NCBI GenBank assembly: GCA_937890355.1
Contig: CALACW010000093.1
Span: 1-12,204 of the forward strand
Source: CALACW01 sp002431305
Lineage (GTDB): Bacteria; Bacillota; Clostridia; Oscillospirales; Acutalibacteraceae
Direction of reading: 5' to 3'
Length of the DNA: 12,204 nucleotides
Shown here: piece after piece, positions 1 through 6,857 of the stretch
How the letters are laid out: each line of letters opens with the position of its first letter
Position numbering within the stretch: the stretch's first letter is position 1
The notes under the pieces: generated by a model
Seen by the model: the letters and a program-made list of their open reading frames with translations, nothing else
Told to the model about the DNA's origin: nothing
The model's database searches: none
Position numbers and translations under genes: made by a program

Positions 1-310
1 CCTTGTCATCAGGCGTGGTCGTGGGAACGGTGGTCTCGTCGCCGGATACGGGCTCAGTCGTGGGAGCGGTGGTATCGTCTGCACCCTTAGTGGTGGGAAC
101 TACTGCGCTCGAGGACTCTTCCTCGGAAACATCCTCTTTACCGGACTGGCTCTCAGCCTCGGAAACTACTTCTCTCTTACCTGCGTTAAGGTCTGAAGAA
201 ATCTCTTCCTCCGAACCGCCGAACTCAGCCATAACACCCATGGGGATTGCAACGATCATCATCATTGCGCTGAGCATTAATGATAAAAGCTTTACTGATT
301 TCTTGTTCAT
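1..310 (-). CDS. Secreted protein with Thr/Pro-rich linker, 5' part only
   Basis: Reading leftward from an ATG at 308-310, the frame stays open to the window edge (about 103 codons), so the C-terminal part is missing. The protein begins MNKKSVKLLSLMLSAMMMIV, a Sec signal peptide: two lysines, a hydrophobic core to about residue 23, and a likely cleavage site after VMA (residue 28). The mature part is first acidic and Ser/Glu-rich (residues 29-70), then a Thr/Pro linker with repeated TTxPTT units (APTTEP, VPTTTP). Such linkers join folded domains in exported clostridial proteins, but no folded domain lies inside the window, so function is unknown. GGAGG sits about 8 nt before the ATG, and a good sigma-A promoter lies at 360-388. 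The start and orientation are well supported; the product is not identifiable. Confidence 0.8.
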   Translation of the reverse strand, partial: MNKKSVKLLSLMLSAMMMIVAIPMGVMAEFGGSEEEISSDLNAGKREVVSEAESQSGKEDVSEEESSSAVVPTTKGADDTTAPTTEPVSGDETTVPTTTPDDK

Positions 311-359
311 TTTAACTACCTCCGTTGAAAATAAAGAATAATTAATATCAGCACGTATA

Positions 360-388
360 ATAATATACCATAAAATTCGATAAGTCAA
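360..388 (-). promoter_or_regulatory. Sigma-A promoter for the secreted-protein gene
   Basis: On the minus strand TTGACT (383-388) and TATTAT (360-365) are separated by exactly 17 bp. Transcription would start near 353, about 43 nt before the ATG at 310. This is seen directly; activity is inferred. Confidence 0.75.
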
Positions 389-632
389 GCCTATTTTCCA
401 AATTTATGTTATTTTATGATTATTGACCATAAAACACATTTTTATATGCCGTCGAATTTTGCGAAGTGCCAAATTATTAAATCGATTTATCGGTCATTTT
501 GCATTTTTTATTGTCAAAAAACAGACTTAATCATGAAAATCACAAAAATTTTCCCGACACCGTAGTCCGACGAAACATACTTAAATTAATAAAATCTGAA
601 AACATCTGTATAATTGTATGTATAGTATAATA
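389..632. other. AT-rich intergenic region without a gene
   Basis: Between the secreted-protein promoter and the hairpin at 633 I find no open frame with a credible ribosome binding site and no recognisable RNA. It contains a 12-bp perfect palindrome, TAAATCGATTTA, at 478-489, about 90 bp upstream of the -35 box of the secreted-protein gene. This could be an upstream regulator site but may be chance in AT-rich DNA. Confidence 0.5.
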
Positions 633-672
633 CGGAATCTGTCCGGCTCGACGGAAGATTCCGCATTTTTTA
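633..672. terminator. Hairpin terminator after the oad operon, possibly bidirectional
   Basis: CGGAATCT (633-640) pairs with AGATTCCG (656-663), and inside it TCCG pairs with CGGA around a GCTCGA loop, giving a stem of about 12 bp with one bulged base. It lies directly after the stop of the HAD phosphatase gene (677), so it is the natural end of that minus-strand operon. The best T-tract (CATTTTTTATT, 664-674) follows it on the plus strand, while the minus-strand exit is only AT-rich (ATTATACTAT). It may therefore work in both directions. Confidence 0.65.
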
Positions 673-676
673 TTCA

Positions 677-1330
677 TTATACAGAGAGAATAATATCTCC
701 CGCTTCACTTGCGTTGTCTGCGCAGTAATCTGCGCCTGAGGAGACAAGTTCATCTTTCGTCCCGTATCCCCACAGTGCGCCGAGACACCTGATACCGCAG
801 TTGTGCGCTCCGATAACGTCAAACTTTCTGTCGCCTATCATTAAGACGGAACCCCGGTCTGACTCGTCTATCGAAAGGCGGCCGAACGCATTTAATATAA
901 CGTCCGTTTTTGTCTGCGTTTCGCTGTCGTCACTGCCGGCAACGAGAGTTAAATACTCCATAAGTCCGAATTTATCGGCAATTCTGACAGCCATATGTTC
1001 GGGCTTTGACGTTGCGGTCGCGATAATTATTCCGTTAGATTTAAGACGGGCAAACAGCTCGATAATACCGGGGTAAACCTCACACTCAAATATGCCCTTT
1101 GTGTTATAGCGTTCGCGGTAATATGCAATAGCTCTCATACTCTGTTCCTCTGTCATGGAACAAAAATCCATATATGAATCCCGGAGCGGCGGACCTATGA
1201 ATTTAAATAATGTTTTAATATCTGGCATCGGGAATCCCGATTTTTCTATTGAATATTTAACGCACTCTATGACTCCGGGGTCGGAACGTATTATCGTGCC
1301 GTCAAGGTCGAAAAACGCGTACTTAATCAT
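677..1330 (-). CDS. HAD-family phosphatase, phosphoglycolate phosphatase-like
   Basis: This 217-residue protein has all four haloacid dehalogenase motifs in order: DLDGT (residues 8-12; D8 nucleophile, D10 acid/base), the motif II Thr in ATSKP (T107), the motif III Lys in TKTDV (K141), and GDRKFD (D167, D171) for Mg2+. The region between motifs I and II (about 16-85) is the helical cap of Gph/PGMB-type enzymes that act on small phosphorylated metabolites. Length is normal for that group. The substrate cannot be read from the sequence; phosphoglycolate, sugar phosphates and nucleoside monophosphates are all possible. Its GGAGG lies at the very end of oadB, whose stop is 3 nt before this ATG, so translation is probably coupled and the gene is the last of the decarboxylase operon. 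Confidence 0.9.
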   Translation of the reverse strand: MIKYAFFDLDGTIIRSDPGVIECVKYSIEKSGFPMPDIKTLFKFIGPPLRDSYMDFCSMTEEQSMRAIAYYRERYNTKGIFECEVYPGIIELFARLKSNGIIIATATSKPEHMAVRIADKFGLMEYLTLVAGSDDSETQTKTDVILNAFGRLSIDESDRGSVLMIGDRKFDVIGAHNCGIRCLGALWGYGTKDELVSSGADYCADNASEAGDIILSV

Positions 1331-1333
1331 AGA

Positions 1334-2527
1334 TTAACCTCCGAACATAACAAGCAGGAAGCCTGCCGCGACAGCCGAACCTATAACACCGGCAACATTG
1401 GGACCCATTGCGTGCATAAGCAGGAAGTTCGTGGGATCATATTTTCTGCCCTCGTTCTGTGCGACTCTCGCAGCCATGGGAACAGCCGAAACGCCCGCAG
1501 CGCCGATAAGGGGATTAACCTTACCCTTTGTGATAATATACAGAAGTTTGCCGAACAGAACTCCGCCGACGGTCGAGAATATAAATGCCGCAAGTCCGAG
1601 AACGACGATTTTAATGGTTCTCAGCTGTAAGAAATCCTGTCCGTTCGCCGTAGCTCCGACGCAGACGCCGAGCATAATTGTTACGGTATTCATAAGAGCG
1701 TTCTGCGCAGTATCGGAAAGTCTGTCGCAGACTCCGCACTCGCGAAGCAGGTTGCCGAACATGAACATTCCGAGAAGAGGCGCAACATCGGGAAGAAGAA
1801 GCGCAACGATTACAAGAACGACTACGGGGAATATAATTTTTTCGGTCTTTGAAACCTTGCGGAGCTGGGTCATTTTAACCTTACGCTCCTTTTCGGTAGT
1901 CAGAGCCTTCATAATGGGAGGCTGAATTATCGGGATAAGAGCCATGTACGAATAAGCCGCCAGCGCGATAGGCGCGAGCAGATGAGAAGCCAATTTTGAA
2001 GCAAGGAATATAGCCGTGGGACCATCCGCACCGCCGATTATGGCGATAGCCGCCGCCTCATTGGGGGCAAAGCCTAAAAGAATTGCGATAATAAACGCGA
2101 CGTAAATACCGAGCTGAGCGGCAGCGCCGAGTACAAGCGAAACGGGATTTGAAAGAAGCGGTCCGAAATCGGTCATAGCGCCTACGCCCATGAATATAAG
2201 ACATGGAAAAACGCTCGACTTAACGCCCGTATACAGTATTCGCAGTACGCCCGAGTCGTACCAGTGCGCCCCCGCAACAACGGATGCGGTCTCTGATATA
2301 TCGCCCAATTGTCCGCCCGTGGTGTCGAGCATTATATTAGCGCCGGGCAGATTCGCAAGAAGTATTCCGAACGCTATCGGAACGAGCAGAAGAGGCTCGA
2401 ATTTAAATTTGATTGCAAGGACAAAGAAAACGACGGCTACGGCTATCATAACAAGGTTCTGCCACTGGAGCAGAGCGAAGCCGGACGCGTCCCATATCCC
2501 CTTTACTACTTCGGTTATAAGTTCCAT
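1334..2527 (-). CDS. oadB: Na+-translocating oxaloacetate decarboxylase, beta subunit
   Basis: The 397-residue protein is almost wholly hydrophobic, with about nine to eleven membrane segments and a charged cytoplasmic loop near residues 208-230. It carries the family signature GGADGPTAIF (165-174). The residues known to matter for Na+/H+ movement in Klebsiella OadB (D203, Y229, N373, G377, S382, R389, N412) map, at a constant offset of 35, onto D168, Y194, N338, G342, S347, R354 and N377, so none is missing. The subunit decarboxylates carboxybiotin in the membrane and couples this to Na+ export. Close relatives GcdB and MmdB share this fold, so substrate is decided by the alpha subunit, here oadA. 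It lies 14 nt after the biotin carrier gene, with a GAGG in the gap. Confidence 0.96.
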   Translation of the reverse strand: MELITEVVKGIWDASGFALLQWQNLVMIAVAVVFFVLAIKFKFEPLLLVPIAFGILLANLPGANIMLDTTGGQLGDISETASVVAGAHWYDSGVLRILYTGVKSSVFPCLIFMGVGAMTDFGPLLSNPVSLVLGAAAQLGIYVAFIIAILLGFAPNEAAAIAIIGGADGPTAIFLASKLASHLLAPIALAAYSYMALIPIIQPPIMKALTTEKERKVKMTQLRKVSKTEKIIFPVVVLVIVALLLPDVAPLLGMFMFGNLLRECGVCDRLSDTAQNALMNTVTIMLGVCVGATANGQDFLQLRTIKIVVLGLAAFIFSTVGGVLFGKLLYIITKGKVNPLIGAAGVSAVPMAARVAQNEGRKYDPTNFLLMHAMGPNVAGVIGSAVAAGFLLVMFGG

Positions 2528-2541
2528 AATCCGCGCCTCAC

Positions 2542-2922
2542 TTAAATAACGGCGAGAACGTCGTCGGAATTGACGACGGAGCCCTTTTGTACAAGAATCT
2601 GTTTTACCGTGCCTGCTGCGGGAGCGACAATTTCATTCTCCATTTTCATAGCCTCGAGAATGAACATAACATCGCCCGCTTTTACGCTCTGACCGACGCT
2701 TACCTTTACGTCGAGGATGTTTCCGGGCATGGGAGCGATAACGCTTTCACCCGAAACTGCGGGCGCGGCGGCTGCCGGAGCGGGGACTGCCGCCGGGGCG
2801 GGAGCCTGAACGACGGGAGCGGCGGCAGGTGCCGGAGCATTCGAAACGGAGGTGATAACAGCGTCCGTTTCGGTAACGTCTACTTCATATTTTTTACCGT
2901 TAAGTACAACTTCGTATTTCAT
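2542..2922 (-). CDS. Biotin carboxyl carrier protein of the decarboxylase
   Basis: This small protein of 126 residues has three parts: a short beta-rich N-terminus (1-24), a flexible Pro/Ala linker (about 28-56), and a C-terminal biotinyl domain (about 60-126) with the biotin attachment motif EAMKMENE. K93 is the lysine that would be biotinylated by the host biotin ligase. The domain carries CO2 as carboxybiotin from the OadA active site to OadB in the membrane. In Klebsiella this domain is fused to the C-terminus of OadA; here it is a free protein, as in methylmalonyl-CoA and glutaconyl-CoA decarboxylases. A strong GGAGGA precedes the ATG, and the stop of the upstream gene lies 1 nt before this start, so the two are probably translationally coupled. 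Confidence 0.95.
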   Translation of the reverse strand: MKYEVVLNGKKYEVDVTETDAVITSVSNAPAPAAAPVVQAPAPAAVPAPAAAAPAVSGESVIAPMPGNILDVKVSVGQSVKAGDVMFILEAMKMENEIVAPAAGTVKQILVQKGSVVNSDDVLAVI

Positions 2923-2923
2923 T

Positions 2924-3307
2924 TTATTTATCCTCCGATAATTTAATAGAGTTAAACTGCAGTCTGTTAAGAGGGATACCCGTCTTGTGACTTACGACAG
3001 CCATTATGACTGCAGCCTGCTCGTCGGTAACGCCCTCAAGTACGGGAGGAGCGGGAACCGCGGGCTGAATGGTCTGCGCGGGCCGAACCGCAGGAGCCGG
3101 GGAAACGGCAGGAACTGCGGGGACTTCTTTTTTTTCAGCCTTGCCGAACAGTGCGGAAAAACCTCTTACAACAAGAGCCAGCAATAAAAGAATTACTATA
3201 ACAAGTAAAAATCCGACAACGGAAATGAGTAAAGCTCTGCTCATAGTCATCTGCGCGTTTTCTCCGTACAAACGGGTGAATACGCCCAAAAGCTGATAAT
3301 CAAACAT
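2924..3307 (-). CDS. oadG: OadG-like small membrane subunit of the decarboxylase
   Basis: A 127-residue protein with one strong transmembrane segment (about 25-48), a cytoplasmic Pro/Ala linker (about 62-90) and a short conserved C-terminal helix plus tail (about 93-123, DEQAAVIMAVVSHKTGIPL). This architecture matches the OadG gamma and MmdD delta subunits, which hold the soluble carboxyltransferase and biotin carrier against the membrane beta subunit. Sequence conservation in this family is low, so the call rests on architecture and on its place between oadA and the biotin carrier. AAGGAGGG stands about 7 nt before the ATG, and the oadA stop lies 4 nt upstream. It could equally be named after the delta subunit of methylmalonyl-CoA decarboxylase. 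Confidence 0.85.
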   Translation of the reverse strand: MFDYQLLGVFTRLYGENAQMTMSRALLISVVGFLLVIVILLLLALVVRGFSALFGKAEKKEVPAVPAVSPAPAVRPAQTIQPAVPAPPVLEGVTDEQAAVIMAVVSHKTGIPLNRLQFNSIKLSEDK

Positions 3308-3311
3308 AATT

Positions 3312-4694
3312 TCAGCCCTCCTTTATTTCTTTGAAAGAATAAGTAAAGGTTCTGCTCTTTCTTAATTCTCTCTCGTCAAAGAACTTCTCCGCAAGAGTCG
3401 GGAACGCAATATACGACAGAACATCCTCGTCGCTCTTTGCCTTTGATCCGAGTTCTTTTTTCGTCTTTTCAAACATGGGTTCAAGCGTATCGGCAAATCT
3501 GCCGGTGAAAGGCTTTTCATCCCCGAGAACTTTTTTCATAAGTTCGTCGTCGATTTTACCGGGAGCCTTACCGTACTCGCCCCTAATATAACTCTTGACT
3601 TCCTTTGAAATATTCTTATATTTTCCGAACAGAACGTTCGCCGTCGCCTGAACGCCGACCATCTGACTCATGGGAGTTACGAGCGGAGGATATCCGAGAT
3701 CTGCTCTGACTCTCGGTGTCTCTGCGAGAACTTCGTCAAGTTTATCGAGTTTATTCTGTGCCGTAAGCTGAGCGACAAGATTCGACAGCATACCGCCGGG
3801 AATCTGATAATTAAGCGCGTCGGTAGCCGTAGCCATAACGACGGGATTGAGAAGTCCCGACTTTAAGCACTTATCTCTGTATGCTTTAAAGAATGTATTA
3901 ATCTCAATAAGCTTCTTCTCGTCGAGTCCGGTCTCATAGCCGTACTGTTTGAGAACGTAATTCATAGTCTCGGTCGCAGGCTGAGCCGTACCGCCGGAGA
4001 ATGAGGAAATCGCAGTATCGATAACGTCGACTCCCGCCTCGACAGCCTTTAAAAGAGTCATGAATCCGAGTCCCGTGGTCGAATGAGTGTGCAGAATAAC
4101 GGGAACCGAAACGCTCTCTTTTATCGCCTTTATAAGCTCATAAGCCTCTTTCGGACTCATAATTCCCGCCATATCTTTTACGCAGATAGTCTGAACTCCC
4201 ATATTTTCGAGTTCTTTCGCGCTCTTTGCAAACGAATCGAGCGTGTGAACGGGGCTGGTCGTATAGCAGAGCGTACCGGATGCGATCGCACCGCATTTAA
4301 GCGTCTCGTCGACGGCCGTTTTTATATTTCTGAAATCGTTGAGCGCGTCGAATATTCTGATAATATCAATTCCGTTTTCCACGCTCTTTCTTACAAACAT
4401 GCGGACAACATCGTCGGGGTAATGCTTATAACCCAAGAGGTTCTGACCTCTTAAAAGCATCTGAAGCTTTGTATTATGACATGCTTTCTTTATTTTTCTG
4501 AGTCTTTCCCACGGATCCTCGTTAAGGTATCTTAAACAGGAGTCAAACGTCGCGCCTCCCCAGCATTCGAGCGAGTAATAGCCCGCCGAATCAAGGGTTT
4601 TGAGTATCGGCTCAAACTCTTCATACGGCATTCTCGTAGCAATCAGCGACTGCTGTGCGTCACGAAGCACCGTTTCGGTAAACTGAATTTTCAT
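3312..4694 (-). CDS. oadA: Oxaloacetate decarboxylase alpha subunit (carboxyltransferase)
   Basis: A 460-residue cytoplasmic protein with a TIM-barrel carboxyltransferase domain (about 1-290) followed by the conserved PYC/OadA C-terminal domain (about 290-450). Visible active-site features are RDAQQS (D12, Q14-Q15), VKDMAG with K173 as the likely carboxylated lysine, and the metal-binding HTH pair (H202, H204). It moves CO2 from oxaloacetate to biotin on the separate carrier protein, leaving pyruvate. The C-terminal biotinyl domain of enterobacterial OadA (about 595 residues) is absent and supplied in trans. Pyruvate carboxylase subunit B is very similar, but the adjacent OadB and OadG genes favour the decarboxylase. 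The frame is open from a TTG at 4736, but the ATG at 4694 has GGAGGT upstream and starts where the family does. Confidence 0.93.
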   Translation of the reverse strand: MKIQFTETVLRDAQQSLIATRMPYEEFEPILKTLDSAGYYSLECWGGATFDSCLRYLNEDPWERLRKIKKACHNTKLQMLLRGQNLLGYKHYPDDVVRMFVRKSVENGIDIIRIFDALNDFRNIKTAVDETLKCGAIASGTLCYTTSPVHTLDSFAKSAKELENMGVQTICVKDMAGIMSPKEAYELIKAIKESVSVPVILHTHSTTGLGFMTLLKAVEAGVDVIDTAISSFSGGTAQPATETMNYVLKQYGYETGLDEKKLIEINTFFKAYRDKCLKSGLLNPVVMATATDALNYQIPGGMLSNLVAQLTAQNKLDKLDEVLAETPRVRADLGYPPLVTPMSQMVGVQATANVLFGKYKNISKEVKSYIRGEYGKAPGKIDDELMKKVLGDEKPFTGRFADTLEPMFEKTKKELGSKAKSDEDVLSYIAFPTLAEKFFDERELRKSRTFTYSFKEIKEG

Positions 4695-4705
4695 AATAAA
4701 CAATG

Positions 4706-4711
4706 ACCTCC
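4706..4711 (-). promoter_or_regulatory. Ribosome binding site of oadA
   Basis: GGAGGT lies 11 nt before the ATG at 4694, slightly far but the only candidate, and it decides the start. The preceding CTCC (4715-4718) can fold onto GGAG (4708-4711) across a 3-nt loop, which would hide the site. Confidence 0.7.
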
Positions 4712-4716
4712 GCCGG

Positions 4717-4772
4717 AGATAATAATATCGGGACAATCCGGCTGATTGTACAAAAAATCCAGATAATAATAT
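4717..4772. repeat. Direct 12-nt repeat in the oadA leader
   Basis: AGATAATAATAT occurs exactly at 4717-4728 and again at 4761-4772, 44 bp start to start, both inside the untranslated leader. Both copies are flanked by CCGG-type bases. They could be paired regulator sites or RNA elements; chance is possible because the repeat is AT-rich. Confidence 0.55.
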
Positions 4773-4823
4773 GCCGGAATTTATATGCGGACTAAAGAAA
4801 TCCCCTAATCTCCGCCATTATAT

Positions 4824-4852
4824 ATTATAGCACCGAGAATCAATGATTTCAA
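4824..4852 (-). promoter_or_regulatory. Sigma-A promoter of the oad operon
   Basis: On the minus strand TTGAAA (4847-4852) and a perfect TATAAT (4824-4829) are 17 bp apart. Transcription should start near 4817, giving a leader of about 120 nt before oadA. This is the only good promoter in the 320-bp gap between fucI and oadA. Confidence 0.85.
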
Positions 4853-4950
4853 AGAATTTTATTATCTTAATACAAAAATTTACCTTTTCAACAAAATCGT
4901 TTTTCAATTTGTCGATTAACTATTTTTTTTATATAAATTGCACAAGCAAG

Positions 4951-4988
4951 AAAATATAAAACTCCGCTTCGCGGAATACGAAGCGGAG
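4951..4988 (-). terminator. Intrinsic terminator after fucI
   Basis: CTCCGCTTCG (4962-4971) pairs perfectly with CGAAGCGGAG (4979-4988) around a 7-nt loop. On the minus strand the stem is followed by TTTTATATTTTC. It lies 26 bp past the fucI stop and ends the fucose operon before the oad promoter. Confidence 0.92.
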
Positions 4989-5014
4989 AAAAACGTTCAT
5001 TTATTGAAATTTAC

Positions 5015-6811
5015 TTATTTGTAAAGAGGACCGTATGCGGCGCATGCTCTGTAATCTGCGCCCTCGAGATCCTTTGTTCCGAACGCGTTCCATGCTGCGG
5101 GACGGAAAATCTTATCCTCGGGTACGTTATGAAGTCCTACGGGAATTCTGAGCATCGAGCACATTGTGATAAGGTCTGCACCGATGTGACCGTAGGTAAT
5201 CGCACCGTGGTTTGCGCCCCATGTGTTCATGAGGTCGTAAGCCGACTTAAACGGACCGACGCCGTTGCAGATGGGGGTAAACCATGTGCAGGGCCATGTA
5301 TAGTCGGTACGTTTCCAGAGAGTATCCGAAACCTCGTCGGGCAGAGCGACGGTGTAGCCCTCGGCAATCTGAACCGTGGGTCCGAGACCCTTTACAAGGT
5401 TAATTCTGATCATGGTAGCGGGCATTTCGGCGCGGGTGAGGAATCTTGAAGAGAATCCGCCCCCTCTGAAATATCCGTTATCTGCGGCGCACCATTCGGC
5501 AGCCTTTAACATTGTGTCAATATCCTTTTCGGTTACGTCGTACCAGGGCTTGATAACGGCGCTGCCGTTCTCGTCCTTAATTTCACCGCATGCGTCAAGA
5601 CAGCACGCGCCGGAGTTGATAAGGTGGATAAATCCGCCCGCGTCCTTAGCCTTGCCCTCAATGTCATAGCCGGTAACTCTCTTTACGGAGTCTGCGCTCC
5701 AGAAAGTACGTACGTCAGCAAACATCTGCGCGCGGTTCGTGAGCAGTTTCATGAACAGCATTGAAATACCGTTGAGCGTATCGTTTTCGGTTGCGAGAAC
5801 GTACGGTTCTCTCGCGCCGTTCCAGTCAAACGAGGTGTTGCACATGGCCTCGCCGAAATCGCAGTTGGGATAGAAGTCCGTCCACTGACGCTGCCCCTGG
5901 AATCCCGCGGCGATAGCGTTGTGTCCGGCCATTTCCTCCTCGCGTCCTGCGGGAAGATTCTTATTGCCGTTCATGAGGTCTTTAATAATAACCATCATCT
6001 TAACGACGAATTCCCAGTCCTTCTCCTTCTGCTCGGGTGATTTTCTTACAAATTCGGGGTTCTTGTCGAAGCCCTCGGGGCAGTGCTCCTTAGTCCATTT
6101 AAGAGCCTTTTTAAACTCTTCCTCGTCATAGATTCCCTCGGTCATTCGTCTGATAATTTCAACCTCGTCGACAGACTCGACTCTCATACCGAGATATTCC
6201 TCGATAAAGTCGGGGCTTATCGACGAACCGCCTATACCCATGCAGATTGAGCCTATCTGAAGATACGACTTGCCTCTCATGGAAGCCGCCGCGACAGCCG
6301 CACGGGCAAAGCGGAGAAGTTTCTCCTTAACGTCCTCGGGAACGGTCGTATCGTCAGCGTCCTGTACGTCCTTGCCGTAGATGCCGAATGCGGGCAGACC
6401 CTTCTGCGCATGAGTTGCGAGAACGGAAGCGAGGTAAACAGCGCCGGGACGCTCAGTAGCGTTAAAGCCCCATACGCCCTTGATAGTCATGGGATCCGCG
6501 TCCATGGTCTCAGAACCGTAACACCAGCAGGGAGTAACGGAAAGAGTAATCGCAACGCCGGCTTTTCTGAATTCCTCTGCACACTGAGCGGCTTCAGCAA
6601 CTCTGCCTATGCTCGTAGAGGAGATAACGACCTTTACGGGTTCGCCGTTGGAATATTTAAGATTGTCGGAGAAGAGCTTTGCCGCGGTCTTAGCCATATT
6701 CATGGTCTGTTCCTCGAGCGACTCTCTTACCTTAAGAGGTCCTCTTCTGCCGTCGATAATGGGGCGGATTCCTATAACGGGATAATCGCCTATGTATCTG
6801 TTTTCTGCCAT
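5015..6811 (-). CDS. fucI: L-fucose isomerase
   Basis: FucI converts L-fucose to L-fuculose in the cytoplasm, using Mn2+. The 598 residues compare with 591 in E. coli and the match runs from end to end. The catalytic and metal residues of the E. coli enzyme (E337, D361, H528) correspond to E342 in ATENDTLNG, D366 in FADVRTF and H535 in WGANHGAITYGH; the E-to-D spacing of 24 is identical. The N-terminal IGIRPIIDGRRGPLKVRESLE block is typical of the family. Many FucI enzymes also accept D-arabinose. It lies 46 nt after the kinase gene and ends the operon. AAGGAAG, about 10 nt before the ATG, is a fair ribosome binding site. Confidence 0.97.
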   Translation of the reverse strand: MAENRYIGDYPVIGIRPIIDGRRGPLKVRESLEEQTMNMAKTAAKLFSDNLKYSNGEPVKVVISSTSIGRVAEAAQCAEEFRKAGVAITLSVTPCWCYGSETMDADPMTIKGVWGFNATERPGAVYLASVLATHAQKGLPAFGIYGKDVQDADDTTVPEDVKEKLLRFARAAVAAASMRGKSYLQIGSICMGIGGSSISPDFIEEYLGMRVESVDEVEIIRRMTEGIYDEEEFKKALKWTKEHCPEGFDKNPEFVRKSPEQKEKDWEFVVKMMVIIKDLMNGNKNLPAGREEEMAGHNAIAAGFQGQRQWTDFYPNCDFGEAMCNTSFDWNGAREPYVLATENDTLNGISMLFMKLLTNRAQMFADVRTFWSADSVKRVTGYDIEGKAKDAGGFIHLINSGACCLDACGEIKDENGSAVIKPWYDVTEKDIDTMLKAAEWCAADNGYFRGGGFSSRFLTRAEMPATMIRINLVKGLGPTVQIAEGYTVALPDEVSDTLWKRTDYTWPCTWFTPICNGVGPFKSAYDLMNTWGANHGAITYGHIGADLITMCSMLRIPVGLHNVPEDKIFRPAAWNAFGTKDLEGADYRACAAYGPLYK

Positions 6812-6832
6812 AGTAAAATATCTTCCTTTCCT

Positions 6833-6848
6833 GCGGAGAAATCTCCGC
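6833..6848. promoter_or_regulatory. Intercistronic hairpin between kinase and fucI
   Basis: GCGGAGA (6833-6839) and TCTCCGC (6842-6848) form a 7-bp inverted repeat with a 2-nt centre, just upstream of the fucI ribosome binding site. No T-tract follows in the direction of transcription, so it is not a normal terminator. It may stabilise or process the mRNA and set the kinase to isomerase ratio. Confidence 0.55.
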
Positions 6849-6857
6849 GGTTATTTT

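Noticed and set aside
3..341. Plus-strand open frame rich in Val and Ser
   Set aside because: It is the antisense of the signal-peptide gene on the minus strand, which has a ribosome binding site, a promoter and a credible signal peptide.
609..631. TATAAT boxes at 609-614 and 626-631 as a plus-strand promoter
   Set aside because: Neither has a fair -35 box, and the second would start transcription inside the hairpin.
1398..1925. Long plus-strand frame opposite oadB
   Set aside because: It has no family motif and lies wholly inside oadB, whose key residues are all conserved.
2587..2946. Plus-strand frame rich in Gly, Arg and Ser opposite the biotin carrier
   Set aside because: The composition is the mirror of the Pro/Ala linker; the minus strand encodes a clear biotinyl domain.
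1334..4694. Methylmalonyl-CoA or glutaconyl-CoA decarboxylase as the identity of the pump
   Set aside because: The alpha subunit is the TIM-barrel oxaloacetate/pyruvate type with HTH and VKDMAG motifs, not the acyl-CoA carboxyltransferase fold.
4695..4736. TTG start 14 codons upstream of the chosen oadA start
   Set aside because: It has no ribosome binding site, and the family N-terminus begins at the ATG at 4694.
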